Shown piece by piece: positions 24,422 through 33,265 of a stretch of 64,000 bases of DNA. The position numbers and the translations under genes are program-made. How positions within the stretch are numbered: position 1 is the stretch's first letter; each line of letters begins with the position of its first letter. The DNA is from a bacterium (GTDB taxonomy: Bacteria > Gemmatimonadota > Gemmatimonadetes > Longimicrobiales > RSA9), in contig QGVH01000014.1 of the NCBI GenBank assembly GCA_003242735.1, positions 1-64,000 on the forward strand, written 5' to 3'. The notes beneath the pieces are model-generated. The model did not search any database. It was not told where the DNA came from and saw nothing but the letters and a program-made list of their open reading frames with translations.

Positions 24422-27268
24422 ATGAGACCAACGAGGTTCGCGGTACGGGGGCTCGCGGTTGCGGCCGCGCTGACCCTCGCGCTGGCGGCGTGCGATGAGG
24501 ACGAGGTCGTGCTGCCGCCTGAGGTTCGGGTGACGGTGATGCCCTCGCTCCACACGATGAAGGTGGGCGAGCAGGTGACGCTGCATGCGTCGGTGTCGGG
24601 CACGGAGAACCGGACCGTCACGTGGGAGTCGAACGCGCCGAGCGTCGCGACGGTGGACCGGTCGTCGGGTGTCGTGACGGCGGTGGGCGCGGGCACGGCG
24701 GTGATCATCGCGAAGTCGGTGGTGGATACGACGGCGCAGGGTGCGGCGACGATCGTGGTGGTCGAGGAGCCTGCGTCGACGATCGAGGTGACGGTTGTGC
24801 CGGGCGAGGTCGCGGTGCCGGTCGGTGCGACGCGTCAGCTCGTGGCGCAGGTGTCCGGGACGACGAACCAGAACGTGACGTGGTCGTCGGATGATGAGTC
24901 TGTGGCCACGGTGAGCAACACGGGTCTGGTGACGGGTGTTGCGGAGGGTACGACGCTGATTCGTGCGGCGTCGGAGGCGGATCCGCAGGCGGTTGGTGTG
25001 GCCGTGGTGAACGTGGTCAGGATCACGGGTGAGATCGTGATCAAGTCGATCACGTTGCCGGATGGCACGCAGGCCAACCCGAACAATCTGTCGGGGCAGG
25101 TCGGTGTGACGGTGGAGTTCACGGCCCCGCAGGGGAGCGGGATCTCGCGTGTCGAGGTGGCGGTCCGGAATGGGGATGGCAACGAGGATGTCGTCTGCTC
25201 GCAGTCGATCGGTGGTACCGGGGCCGATGCGGGTGAGGAGGCCGATGCGTTGGCCCAGATCGTCTGCCCGCTGCTGACGGATGCGTACGGGGTGGGGGAC
25301 GGCGGTGTCCAGGTTCGCTTCCCCAACGGTCAGTACACTCTCGTGGCCCGGCTGGTCACGAGTGCAGACGTGGTGAACGCGCAGGCGGACCAGACGGTGA
25401 CGTTCAACAACGCGGACGCGTGGGTGCTGAACGTCGAGCCGGCGAAGGGCCCGGTGGCGGATGACGACGGCGCTGCGTGGTATGGTGGCGATGTGGTGGT
25501 GACGGGCTGGCCGGTGCCGTACTCTGGCCGGAAGGTGAGCGGGGTGACGTTCCGCTTCTTCGGCGTCAACAAGGCCGGTGCGGCGGACGGGGACGGCGGC
25601 TTCAGTGCGACGTACTCGGCGACTGCGGACATTCCGGGCGAGCACCGCGGTGAGGTGGACGCTGTCACTGCGGTTCTCTCGGCCGTCTACGAGGGTGGCC
25701 AGAACGCGCCGACCGCGGTTCGCGCGTGGCAGCTCGACGGCGAGACGGTCATTGACGATCCGGCCGACGACTTCGAGCTGCGGCTCGACAACGAGCCACC
25801 GGTTGCGAACTTCGCGCTGACGGCGGCGACGACCGCGGGCAATGCGCTAGAGAACCTGTGCTGCATGGGCGGCTGGGTCGGCGCGGCCTACGAGTTCGCC
25901 GCTGGCTGGACGGGCGTGAGCGACACTGGTGTCGGCGTCGACGGGGATCCGGTGTTCTACTGGGGCGAGGCGTCCCAGACGGCCGCCCAGATCAAGGCGG
26001 CGGGCCGAGTCGTCGAGAAGGGCGCGGACATCCCGGAGACGCAGACGAACACCGAGGTCAAGGTGATCGCGGTCGTCGCGGACCGGCTCGGCAACGAGAC
26101 GATCGCGGAGGTCGGGCCCTTGGGCGTCGACCACGGCAAGCCGACGCTCGGGGAGCCGACGGGTCCGGCGGACGGCGCGATCTTCACGACGGTTGCGGAT
26201 CGGACGTGGTCCTTCGCGACGTTCACGGACGCGCTGAGCGGCTTCAGCGCGAACGACCGGGGGCTTGCGACGCTGCTGCGGAACTTCGAGCCCGGCCCGG
26301 GGAACTGCGTGGTCGGCGGCTTTGCCGGCGGCGCGTGCGTCCCGCTCGTCGTGGGCGACAGGGTGGAGCTGCCCGCCAGCGCTGGTGAGGGCTACTTCAC
26401 GATGAGCTACTCGCTCCGTGACCGGGCAGGCAACACGACGGCTCCGGAGGAGCGGACGATCCTAGTGGACGCGACGGCGCCGACGATCAACGGTTCCGTG
26501 GTGTTCCCGACGACGCTGACGGGTGGCGAGCCGGCGGTGTTTGGCATCGGGAGCATCTCGGACAACGTCGATCTGGGAGCGTTCGATGTTGTTTTCGAGT
26601 TTGCCGGCGGTTTCATGCTGCCGATGGGCCCGTGGAAGGTCGTGGGTGATGGCTTTGGGGGCGATCTCGTCACCGAGGTCAGGAACGAGACCTATGAGGT
26701 GTCGAGCTTCATCCGCTCGATCCAGGTGACGGACCTGAGGTCGGACGCGCCTGTGCCTGCCAGCTCTGCGTCGACGGCCGTCGGCTTCCGTGCGCGCGAT
26801 GTTGCCGGCAACCGGGTCAGGTCTGCGACCGTCCCCTTCGCGGCCGGCACGGTGCCGGCTGGCGAGGACGTGTCCAGCTATGCTCCGGATCTCCAGACGT
26901 TCCACGTCGAGGTCTCGGATCCGATCATCTGCGACATCGAGATCGACGGCGACTGTGGCACCACGCCGGAGAGCACGACGATTTCGGCGATCGTGACGGG
27001 TCCGTCCAGCAGCAGTTTCACGAACCCGTACGCGCGGGTGTGGTTCTTCCGCGTGGTGGACCTGATCGCGCAGACCTACGAGTTCATCGGCGAGGCCACG
27101 TCGGCCGATATGAACGAGAGCGGGCCGAACCGGACGTACACGTACCGGATCACGCTGAACGGAGCGGGCCTCGGCGAGCAGACGGGCATGGGCGTCTTCG
27201 CGGTGGCGATCACGAGGGACGGCGACGCCCTGGCGGCGCAGCCCAAGTCGATCGACGTGGTTCGGTAA
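24422..27268 (+). CDS. Large lipoprotein with two bacterial Ig-like (BIG2) domains
   Basis: A 948-residue exported protein. The signal ends LALAACDEDE with C24 as the lipid site. Two BIG2 domains follow (about 33-115 and 120-205), each with the VTWSSDDESVATVS-type strand and a GLVTGVAEGTTLI-type turn. The remainder is a series of beta-rich modules with paired Cys (CCMGGW, CDIEIDGDC) and short DNEPP/VDATAPT linkers typical of Ig-like surface repeats. It is probably a surface adhesin or structural lipoprotein. ATG at 24422 follows CGGAGG. A deleted copy of the same gene lies just upstream, and a strong terminator follows at 27315. Confidence 0.9.
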   Translation: MRPTRFAVRGLAVAAALTLALAACDEDEVVLPPEVRVTVMPSLHTMKVGEQVTLHASVSGTENRTVTWESNAPSVATVDRSSGVVTAVGAGTAVIIAKSVVDTTAQGAATIVVVEEPASTIEVTVVPGEVAVPVGATRQLVAQVSGTTNQNVTWSSDDESVATVSNTGLVTGVAEGTTLIRAASEADPQAVGVAVVNVVRITGEIVIKSITLPDGTQANPNNLSGQVGVTVEFTAPQGSGISRVEVAVRNGDGNEDVVCSQSIGGTGADAGEEADALAQIVCPLLTDAYGVGDGGVQVRFPNGQYTLVARLVTSADVVNAQADQTVTFNNADAWVLNVEPAKGPVADDDGAAWYGGDVVVTGWPVPYSGRKVSGVTFRFFGVNKAGAADGDGGFSATYSATADIPGEHRGEVDAVTAVLSAVYEGGQNAPTAVRAWQLDGETVIDDPADDFELRLDNEPPVANFALTAATTAGNALENLCCMGGWVGAAYEFAAGWTGVSDTGVGVDGDPVFYWGEASQTAAQIKAAGRVVEKGADIPETQTNTEVKVIAVVADRLGNETIAEVGPLGVDHGKPTLGEPTGPADGAIFTTVADRTWSFATFTDALSGFSANDRGLATLLRNFEPGPGNCVVGGFAGGACVPLVVGDRVELPASAGEGYFTMSYSLRDRAGNTTAPEERTILVDATAPTINGSVVFPTTLTGGEPAVFGIGSISDNVDLGAFDVVFEFAGGFMLPMGPWKVVGDGFGGDLVTEVRNETYEVSSFIRSIQVTDLRSDAPVPASSASTAVGFRARDVAGNRVRSATVPFAAGTVPAGEDVSSYAPDLQTFHVEVSDPIICDIEIDGDCGTTPESTTISAIVTGPSSSSFTNPYARVWFFRVVDLIAQTYEFIGEATSADMNESGPNRTYTYRITLNGAGLGEQTGMGVFAVAITRDGDALAAQPKSIDVVR

Positions 27269-27314
27269 GGAACTCCTGGCGGGCGGGTCGTCTGATGGCG
27301 GCCCGTCCGCGAAC

Positions 27315-27367
27315 GCGGAGCCTCCCGTGGTGGGGCGTATCGCCCCTCCGGGAGGCTCCGCGTTTTT
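27315..27367 (+). terminator. Rho-independent terminator of the Ig-like lipoprotein gene
   Basis: GCGGAGCCTCCCG (27315-27327) pairs exactly with 27349-27361, and an inner GGGGCG...CGCCCC stem fills the loop. A run of five T follows at 27363-27367. It lies 47 bases past the stop codon. Confidence 0.92.
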
Positions 27368-27469
27368 CCGCCATGGGGCGTCCGCTCAGGCCTGGGCGGC
27401 TTTCATGGTGCAGCGGCGGGCATGGCAACGTGCCCGGCCGGGGGCCGGGAGCGAGCGCGGCCGAGGGGC

Positions 27470-29473
27470 TTAACCGCCCGTCGTCGCCACCCAGACCTGG
27501 TTGGAACGGTCGATGTCGGGGAACCAGCGTTCCGGGTCGATCTCGATCCGGGTGACGGCGGGTTCCGCCGGGATGCGCAGCACGTGGCGGCGTGCGCCCC
27601 GGAGCCAGACCTCGACGGGCACCTCATGGCGCTCGGTGGAGCCGTCCGCGCGGGTCACCACCACGCGGGCGGGCATGGGGGCCAGGCCCCGGTCCTCGAT
27701 GACGACCTCGAGCGCGCCGCCGGCGGGGGTGATGGGGCCGAGGGCGTGGTCGAGCGTCCAGGTCTCGTAGAACCACGGCGTCCAGAACCAGTCCAGATCG
27801 CGGCCGGCCACGTCCTCGAAGGTGTTGAAGAAGTCGAAGGGCGTGGGGTGCCGATCCCGCCACCGGCGGCCGTACTCTCGGAGCGCCCGGAAGAACGTCT
27901 CCTCGCCCAGCACGCCGGCCAGCGCGCGCAGCACGAGGGAGGGCTTCTCGTAGCTCGCGATGACGAAGGCGGGGCTGCCGATGGGATACAGGTCGCCGTG
28001 ACGCATCAGCTCGACCTCGAGGCCGTTGCGGACGGTGGCGGCGTACCGGTCCATGGCCTGGGCGAACCGGTCGTAGCCCTTGAAGAAATCCGCCATGGCG
28101 AGGGACTGATGGAAGCGCGTGAGGCCTTCATCCTGCCAGGCGAAGCGCTTCTCGTCCGAGCCGACCATCATGGGGAACCACATGTGGCCGATCTCGTGGA
28201 CGGTCACGGAGTAGAGCGCGATGGAGTCCTGCGCGCCGCCGATCAGCGTGATCATCGGGTACTCCATGCCGCCGCCGATCAGCCCCTCGACCGCGGTCAT
28301 GTGGGGCCAGGGATAGGGCCACAGCAGCTCCGACAGGAACTCGACGGAGTGGCGCGCGTAGCGGGCCCATTCGGTCCACCCCCGTTCCGGCCGGTACAGC
28401 GTGTGGATCATGGTGGTATCCGGGCGGCCATCGGAATCGTGGTCGCCGACGACGGCGTGCGTTGCGTCCCACACGTACGCGCGCGATGCGCCCCACGCGA
28501 AGTCGCGCACGTTCCGCGCGCGGAAGTGCCAGGTCAGCTTGCCGTTCCTCCCGCGCAGCGTGGCGCGTCCAGCGCCGCGTTCCTCCGGCGTCACGACGCG
28601 GACGACCTCGGCCGAGCGGCGTGCGCGGTCGAGCCGCTCGAGCACGGTGGCGGAGAGGACCTGCTCCGGGTTCTGGAGCGTGCCGGTCGCCGCGACGAGC
28701 CAGCCCTCGGGCACGGTGAGGGAGACGTCGTAGTCGGCGTACCCCATGTAGAACTCGGCGTTGGTGAGGTACGGGTCGGTGTGCCAGCCGTTGACGTCGT
28801 CGTAGACGGCGAGCTGCGGATACCAGTAGCCCAGGAAGAACACCTCGCCGTCCTGGCCCATCCGCGGCGCGCCGAGGGGCGGGACGGTGAACGACCAGGC
28901 GAACTCGAGGTCCACCTGTCCGCCTGCGGGGACGGGCTCGGGCAGCGCGATGTAGAGGACGGTCCCGTCCACCTGGTAGCCGGGCGCCTGGCCCGTCGGG
29001 CGCATCTCCAGGACGCGGCCGTTGGCGGCGACGCGGTGGAGCCGGACGCCCTCGGTGACGGGGACGACGCGGTTGCGCATGGCGTCCGGCCGGTGGGCGT
29101 TCTGGTACAGGTGCACGGCGAGCCGGGGCAGCGGGTTGGGCGAGCGGTTGTGGTAACGGACGGTGCTCCGGCCCGTGAGCCGCGCGGTCGTGGGGTCCAG
29201 CTCGGCCTCGATGCGGTACTCGGCGTACTGCTGCCAGTACTCCGGCCCGGGCCGCCCCGAACGCGTGCGGGTGCCGTTCTCCACTGCGCGCCGGAACGCA
29301 ACCGTTTCGAAGACCGGGTAGGGGAGCGGCCTCGCCGGCGGTTCGGTGAGCGACGGGTCCGCCGTGACGGGCACGGGCGTCGGGCGCGGCGGCGGTTCGA
29401 CGGCCGTGCGGCCTGCCGAGCAGGCGGCGATGACGGGTAGGGAGAGCGCGAGAACGCAGAGTCTGACCGTCAC
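27470..29473 (-). CDS. M1-family zinc aminopeptidase, lipoprotein
   Basis: A 667-residue protein with lipobox VIAACSAG (C18). The catalytic domain carries HEIGH (H426, E427, H430) and E449 in DEGL eighteen residues later, the gluzincin zinc site, with GGMEYP as the GxMEN-like substrate loop just before it. An N-terminal beta-domain (about 70-300) precedes it, as in leukotriene-A4-hydrolase-like M1 peptidases. It should trim N-terminal residues from peptides in the envelope. Length and domain order are normal. It is monocistronic, convergent with the Ig-like lipoprotein. Confidence 0.94.
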   Translation of the reverse strand: MTVRLCVLALSLPVIAACSAGRTAVEPPPRPTPVPVTADPSLTEPPARPLPYPVFETVAFRRAVENGTRTRSGRPGPEYWQQYAEYRIEAELDPTTARLTGRSTVRYHNRSPNPLPRLAVHLYQNAHRPDAMRNRVVPVTEGVRLHRVAANGRVLEMRPTGQAPGYQVDGTVLYIALPEPVPAGGQVDLEFAWSFTVPPLGAPRMGQDGEVFFLGYWYPQLAVYDDVNGWHTDPYLTNAEFYMGYADYDVSLTVPEGWLVAATGTLQNPEQVLSATVLERLDRARRSAEVVRVVTPEERGAGRATLRGRNGKLTWHFRARNVRDFAWGASRAYVWDATHAVVGDHDSDGRPDTTMIHTLYRPERGWTEWARYARHSVEFLSELLWPYPWPHMTAVEGLIGGGMEYPMITLIGGAQDSIALYSVTVHEIGHMWFPMMVGSDEKRFAWQDEGLTRFHQSLAMADFFKGYDRFAQAMDRYAATVRNGLEVELMRHGDLYPIGSPAFVIASYEKPSLVLRALAGVLGEETFFRALREYGRRWRDRHPTPFDFFNTFEDVAGRDLDWFWTPWFYETWTLDHALGPITPAGGALEVVIEDRGLAPMPARVVVTRADGSTERHEVPVEVWLRGARRHVLRIPAEPAVTRIEIDPERWFPDIDRSNQVWVATTGG

Positions 29474-30006
29474 AGGTGGCTCCTCCGTGGCGGCAAGGGA
29501 TTCGACTCGTGGCTCATGCCTGCTACCACGCGGCGGGCGAAGGGTTCGCGGTGGACGTTGGGCAGGGCGTGACCGGGCGAGTCGGGCCGGCCGTGGGCAC
29601 CCGTCGGCCAGGCGAAAAGGGCCGGCGCCGCGCCGCGAACTGGGTTGCGAGGCGTCGCTGGGCTGCGAAGGAAGGAAGGGTCCAGCCCGGGCGCGGACGC
29701 CGGCCCGATCGGTTGTGGCGACGGGGCAACGGGAGCCGATGGGGCGTGGCTCGGAGAACCGGCGCTCTGGCTGGGCAAGAGCCGAACCAGTGGAGCGCCA
29801 CGGCCGCTAAGTCATTGAGCATCGAGCACCAAGCGGTTCACACCCGGATCGGGCGGGGGTGGCCGGGGTCCGCGAAAAGTGGGGCGTTTCCGCGAAAAAG
29901 GTGCAGGCGACCCCGAGTGTGCCGTTCCGCCGCGAATCCCCACGGCGGGTGCGGTGCCGAACACCGTTGGGAGGCGCGCCGAGCCGTCTCTCGCGCGGGG
30001 CGAGCC
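29474..30006. other. Gene-free region
   Basis: About 530 bases upstream of the M1 peptidase. Open frames here are Arg/Gly/Ala-rich and unlike real proteins. The only structure I see is a direct repeat of TCCGCGAAAA at about 29871 and 29899, of unknown meaning. A promoter for the peptidase must lie here but is not obvious. Confidence 0.6.
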
Positions 30007-30654
30007 TCAGCCCAGCGCGGCGATGAGGTCGTCCGGCTCATGGAGGAGGAGGGCGCCCTCGGCGCGGGCCCGCGCGGCGAAGCTCTCCCGCTCGGATTCG
30101 CGCTTGGACCAGAGGACCGCGGCCGGGCGGACGCCGGCGGCGCGGGCGGCGATCACGTCGCTGATGCTGTCGCCGACGTAGAGCGTGGCGGCGGGATCGG
30201 CGCGGAGCCGAGACAGGGCGAGGAGGATGCCCTCGGGGTCGGGCTTGGGAGCGGAAACGTCGTCGTCGAGGATGACGACGTCGAAGGGGCCGAGATGGGC
30301 GCGGGCGGTGGTGATCTCCCAGGAACGGCGGCTCTTGCCGGTGACGACGCCGATGGGCGTCCGGCGCTGGCGGAGCGACGCGAGCAGCTCGGGGATGCCG
30401 GGATAGATCCCCTGGAAGAGCTCGTCGTGCAGCGCCTCGTAGTGGCGGTAGAACGCGGCGAGGCAGGCGGCGACGGCATCCTCGCCGGCGATCGCCTGGA
30501 TCAGCCGGATCTCGGAGCGCGGCTTGTAGGCGAGGATCTCTTCGTCGCTGAGCGCGCGGCCGACGTGCGGCGCCAGCGCGCGTCGGTAGCACTCGAGATA
30601 CAGCCGCCGCGTGGCGACGAGCGTGCCATCCAGGTCGAAGAGGACGGTGGTCAT
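30007..30654 (-). CDS. HAD-family phosphatase (phosphoglycolate-phosphatase-like)
   Basis: A 215-residue HAD hydrolase. Motif I VLFDLDGTLV holds D7 and D9, motif II is VVTGKSRRSW, motif III is a Lys in SAPKPDPEG, and motif IV is YVGDSISDVIAARAAG. The helical cap between motifs I and II (about 15-85) places it in the Gph/PGMB subgroup. The substrate (2-phosphoglycolate, pyrophosphate or a sugar phosphate) cannot be told. The start at 30654 (MTTVLFD) is fixed by the motif; the longer frame upstream is not conserved. Monocistronic. Confidence 0.93.
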   Translation of the reverse strand: MTTVLFDLDGTLVATRRLYLECYRRALAPHVGRALSDEEILAYKPRSEIRLIQAIAGEDAVAACLAAFYRHYEALHDELFQGIYPGIPELLASLRQRRTPIGVVTGKSRRSWEITTARAHLGPFDVVILDDDVSAPKPDPEGILLALSRLRADPAATLYVGDSISDVIAARAAGVRPAAVLWSKRESERESFAARARAEGALLLHEPDDLIAALG

Positions 30655-31507
30655 CGCTCGCGGGCCGTGTGCGGTGCTGTCGGTTCCTTCCGACGGCTGG
30701 CGGCCGCCGGTGCGAAGGCGGCGGGTGTGCGCCACGCATGCGGCTCCCCGCTCACGAAGGCCCGGACGCTGGCAGAGGCAACAGCGCGGGTCATGGGGTG
30801 TCGTTCTCCTCGCTGGGTGTGGTCGCGGCAAGGAGAGAATAGGGATAGGCGGTGGTCTGAGGAAGGGGGCCGTCTTCGCCCGAGGGGCAGCCGAAAAACG
30901 GTCGGGCCCGCCGACCCCGGGGGAGATACGGGGTGGCGGGCCCGGTTCGGCGCCGCGCGTGATGCGGGGCGCCGGGGGAGAGCGCCCAGGGCGGACGGTC
31001 AGACGTCAGTGCTGCCCTGCGGCTCGGGCAGACAGCGCACGGCAGTCGCCGAACGCTGCGACGCCCGGGTGGATCGGCAGGCGGCGTGCCAGCCGGTCCT
31101 TCCGTCGGGAGCGCCTTGTCTCCTCAGGGCATAGGCTGGATTGGCCGTCGGTGTTGGCGAGGCGTCGCGGGCAGCGGTTTGTTGTGTGTCTGCAACGCAG
31201 CGGGCATGAGCATCCGACAGGCGGTGCGAGACGCGCCCGGGGAGGGACCCGCCCCCGGAACGGTCGCGGCGCGCACGGGACCGGACACCACCGCGGAACG
31301 CGCGTCCTCGACCGGCCGTTCGCCAGCGGCGGGCGGGCGTCGCCCCGCCGGTCCGCCGGATCCATCGGCGATCTGCTCGAGCGCGTGTGGAGTCGCGCGT
31401 CGTTGAAGGGCTGGCTTTCGCGACCCTCGAACGGTGCCGGTCCCGGCCCGTTGAACGGCGGCGCTCCGATCTCGATGGAACCGCCGGCTTCCAGGGCTTT
31501 CGCGGGA
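30655..31507. other. Gene-free region containing an orphan hairpin
   Basis: About 850 bases between the HAD phosphatase and the receiver-like gene. No open frame shows family resemblance or a codon pattern better than its shadows. A strong hairpin lies at 30904-30943. A leftward frame ending near 31006 would lie just upstream of that hairpin on the minus strand, but I cannot support it as a gene. Confidence 0.5.
30904..30943 (-). terminator. Probable leftward terminator hairpin
   Basis: GGGCCCGCC (30904-30912) plus ACCCCG pairs with CGGGGTGGCGGGCCC (30929-30943) with one bulged base. On the minus strand it is followed within a few bases by a T run (GACCGTTTTTCGG). It would end a transcript coming from the right, although the nearest minus-strand stop codon of a supported gene is 560 bases away. 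Confidence 0.55.
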
Positions 31508-31882
31508 TCAGTTCGCCGGCGGCGCCGCCGGGCCGATCAGGCGCCGGACCTCGGCCTCCAGCGCGGCGGGGCGGAGTGGCCGGGAGAGGACGGCGGCGCA
31601 GCCGGCGTGTAGCAGCTCGGAGGGGTGGACATCCGGGTCGACGACGCCGACGACGGGTACGCCGCGGACCCGGCGATCCTTGATCACTTCCCGAAGCAGC
31701 CGGGCGCGGGGAGGGTCGAAGCGGTCCAGCGCGAGCAGGACGAGGTCCGCATCGATCCGCGCAGGCACCGCCGCCAGCGAATCCGCCAGCACGGCCGTGT
31801 ACCCGTAGTGCTGGAGGACCGCGTTCCAGATGAAACGGTCGTCCTCGTTGCCCGAAATGACGAGCACGGTCTTGGCTGGCAC
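31508..31882 (-). CDS. Degenerate receiver-domain protein
   Basis: A 124-residue protein shaped like a response-regulator receiver: TVLVISGNEDDRFIWNAVLQ, HYGYTAVLADSLAAV, then DADLVLLALDRFD, VPVVGVVDPDV and AVLSRPLRPAALEAEVRRL. The usual phosphoacceptor Asp at the end of strand 3 is Ala (LLALD where LLDLM is expected), and the conserved Lys of strand 5 is Arg (LSRP), so phosphorylation is doubtful. The fold may work by binding only. It has no output domain. GTG at 31882 follows GACGAGGGCC; other starts are possible. Confidence 0.72.
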   Translation of the reverse strand: MPAKTVLVISGNEDDRFIWNAVLQHYGYTAVLADSLAAVPARIDADLVLLALDRFDPPRARLLREVIKDRRVRGVPVVGVVDPDVHPSELLHAGCAAVLSRPLRPAALEAEVRRLIGPAAPPAN

Positions 31883-32195
31883 GGCGGCCCTCGTCGGCAC
31901 GGCCCGGCAGTGGCCGTCTGGACCACGGATGCGGGGGGTGGAAGGTGCGGCGGAGCGGGGGCTGCCCGTCTTCGCGCCGCCAACCTCGCAAAGTAAACCG
32001 TAGGGTCGGACCGTCAATCAGGTTTTTCGGACCAGACTGGCCGATTTCGGTCGAACTGGCACTGGGTCGGGTGGGGGCCTCGGTGGGGCTTGGCCGGGGG
32101 AGGGGCGTGCGGCTATGTTCCTGGGTGGACCTGGCGCGCGGTGTGCTGGGGGATGGGGGGCGCGGGTCCACGGAGGAATCGGAGGACGTTCGGCC

Positions 32196-32423
32196 ATGCC
32201 CCTGTATGAGTACGTGTGTCGCGACTGTGCGGCGAGCTTCGAGCTGAGGCTCGGGTACGAGGAGCGGCTCGCGGTGCATCCTTGCCCGGAGTGCGGTTCA
32301 CGGCGCACGCTGTTGCGGATCTCGGCCGCGGCGGTGGTGGGGGGCGGAGCGCGGGAGGGCGCCGCGTGGGGTGGCGGCTGTTGCGGCGGCGCGTGCGGGT
32401 GCGGGCACGCTGGCCTGAATTGA
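32196..32423 (+). CDS. FmdB-family zinc-ribbon protein
   Basis: A 75-residue protein opening MPLYEYVCRDCAASFELRLG, with CRDC and CPEC forming the zinc ribbon of the FmdB/CxxC_CxxC_SSSS regulatory family. The C-terminus is glycine- and cysteine-rich (GGGCCGGACGCGH), which could bind an additional metal. Role unknown; FmdB was named near formamidase genes but the family is widespread. It lies 79 bases upstream of the DtxR-type regulator on the same strand and may be co-transcribed. Confidence 0.85.
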   Translation: MPLYEYVCRDCAASFELRLGYEERLAVHPCPECGSRRTLLRISAAAVVGGGAREGAAWGGGCCGGACGCGHAGLN

Positions 32424-32502
32424 GCGTCTGCCGGGCGGGGACGACCCGTCCGGCGGCCCGGTCTTCTCCGAGCGATGCGGCTGTCTGGCCACCGGGAGGT
32501 CC

Positions 32503-33180
32503 ATGCCCACGCCCGCGGCGGAAGACTATCTGAAGGCGATCTACCTGCTCTCCGTGGAGGGGCGGCGGGTGAGCAACTCCGCCATCGCCGAGCGGTTGGG
32601 GATCGCAGCGGCATCGGTCACCGAGATGCTGAAGCGGCTGGGCGAGGCGGGGTTGGTGGAGCACGTGCCGTACCGCGGCGTGACGCTGACGCCGGCGGGG
32701 GTGGAGATGGCGGTTCGGCTGATCCGGCGGCATCGGGTGCTCGAGTCGTTCCTGGTGGAGCAGCTCGGCTACACCTGGGACCAGGTGCACGACGAAGCGG
32801 AGCGGCTGGAGCACGCGGCGTCGGACGAGCTGATCGACCGGATGGCCCGGCTCCTCGGCGAGCCGCGGGAAGACCCGCACGGGCATCCGATCCCGGAGCG
32901 TGGCCGCGTGTTCCTCGAGGAGCCGCTGCCCACGCTCGCCGATCTGGAAGTGGGTCGCCGTGCGGTGCTGCGGCGCGTGAGCGATGAGGACCCCGCCCTC
33001 CTGCGATACCTCGCCGAGCTGAACCTGCGCCCGGGTGTGACGATCGAGCTGCTCGACCGCGCGCCGTTCGGCGGGCCGCTGCGCGTGCGCATCGGCGAGG
33101 CCGTCGAGATGCTGGGGGTCGAGCTGGCCAAACGGCTCCACATCGAGCCGCTGGGCGAGGAGGCTGCGGAGGGAGCGTGA
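32503..33180 (+). CDS. DtxR/MntR-family metal-dependent repressor
   Basis: A 225-residue regulator. The N-terminal winged helix is typical (AEDYLKAIYLLSVEGRRVSN, IAAASVTEMLKRLGEAGLVE). The dimerisation/metal domain (about 65-140) has HRVLESFLVEQLGY and HDEAERLEHAASDEL with the conserved His/Glu metal ligands, followed by ERGRVFLEEPLP. A C-terminal FeoA/SH3-like domain (about 145-220) marks the long form (DtxR/IdeR/TroR) rather than short MntR. With Fe or Mn bound it represses uptake genes. A matching dyad lies in the promoter of the divergently placed TonB receptor (36549-36566). Confidence 0.92.
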   Translation: MPTPAAEDYLKAIYLLSVEGRRVSNSAIAERLGIAAASVTEMLKRLGEAGLVEHVPYRGVTLTPAGVEMAVRLIRRHRVLESFLVEQLGYTWDQVHDEAERLEHAASDELIDRMARLLGEPREDPHGHPIPERGRVFLEEPLPTLADLEVGRRAVLRRVSDEDPALLRYLAELNLRPGVTIELLDRAPFGGPLRVRIGEAVEMLGVELAKRLHIEPLGEEAAEGA

Positions 33181-33265
33181 GCCCCGTGCGGCCCGGGGGA
33201 TGCTCCCTCTCCTGAGCGTCCGGCCTCGGGCGTTGCCTCGGCGGGGTCGGACCGTCGCCGTGTGG

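Noticed and set aside
30999-31365. Leftward coding frame ending near the orphan terminator
   Set aside because: Arg/Ala/Pro-rich with no motif or good start; not distinguishable from shadow frames.
32769-33265. C-terminal extension of the TlpA/DsbD lipoprotein across the repressor gene
   Set aside because: It is Ser/Arg-rich antisense of a well-conserved DtxR-type gene; a homopolymer shift explains it.
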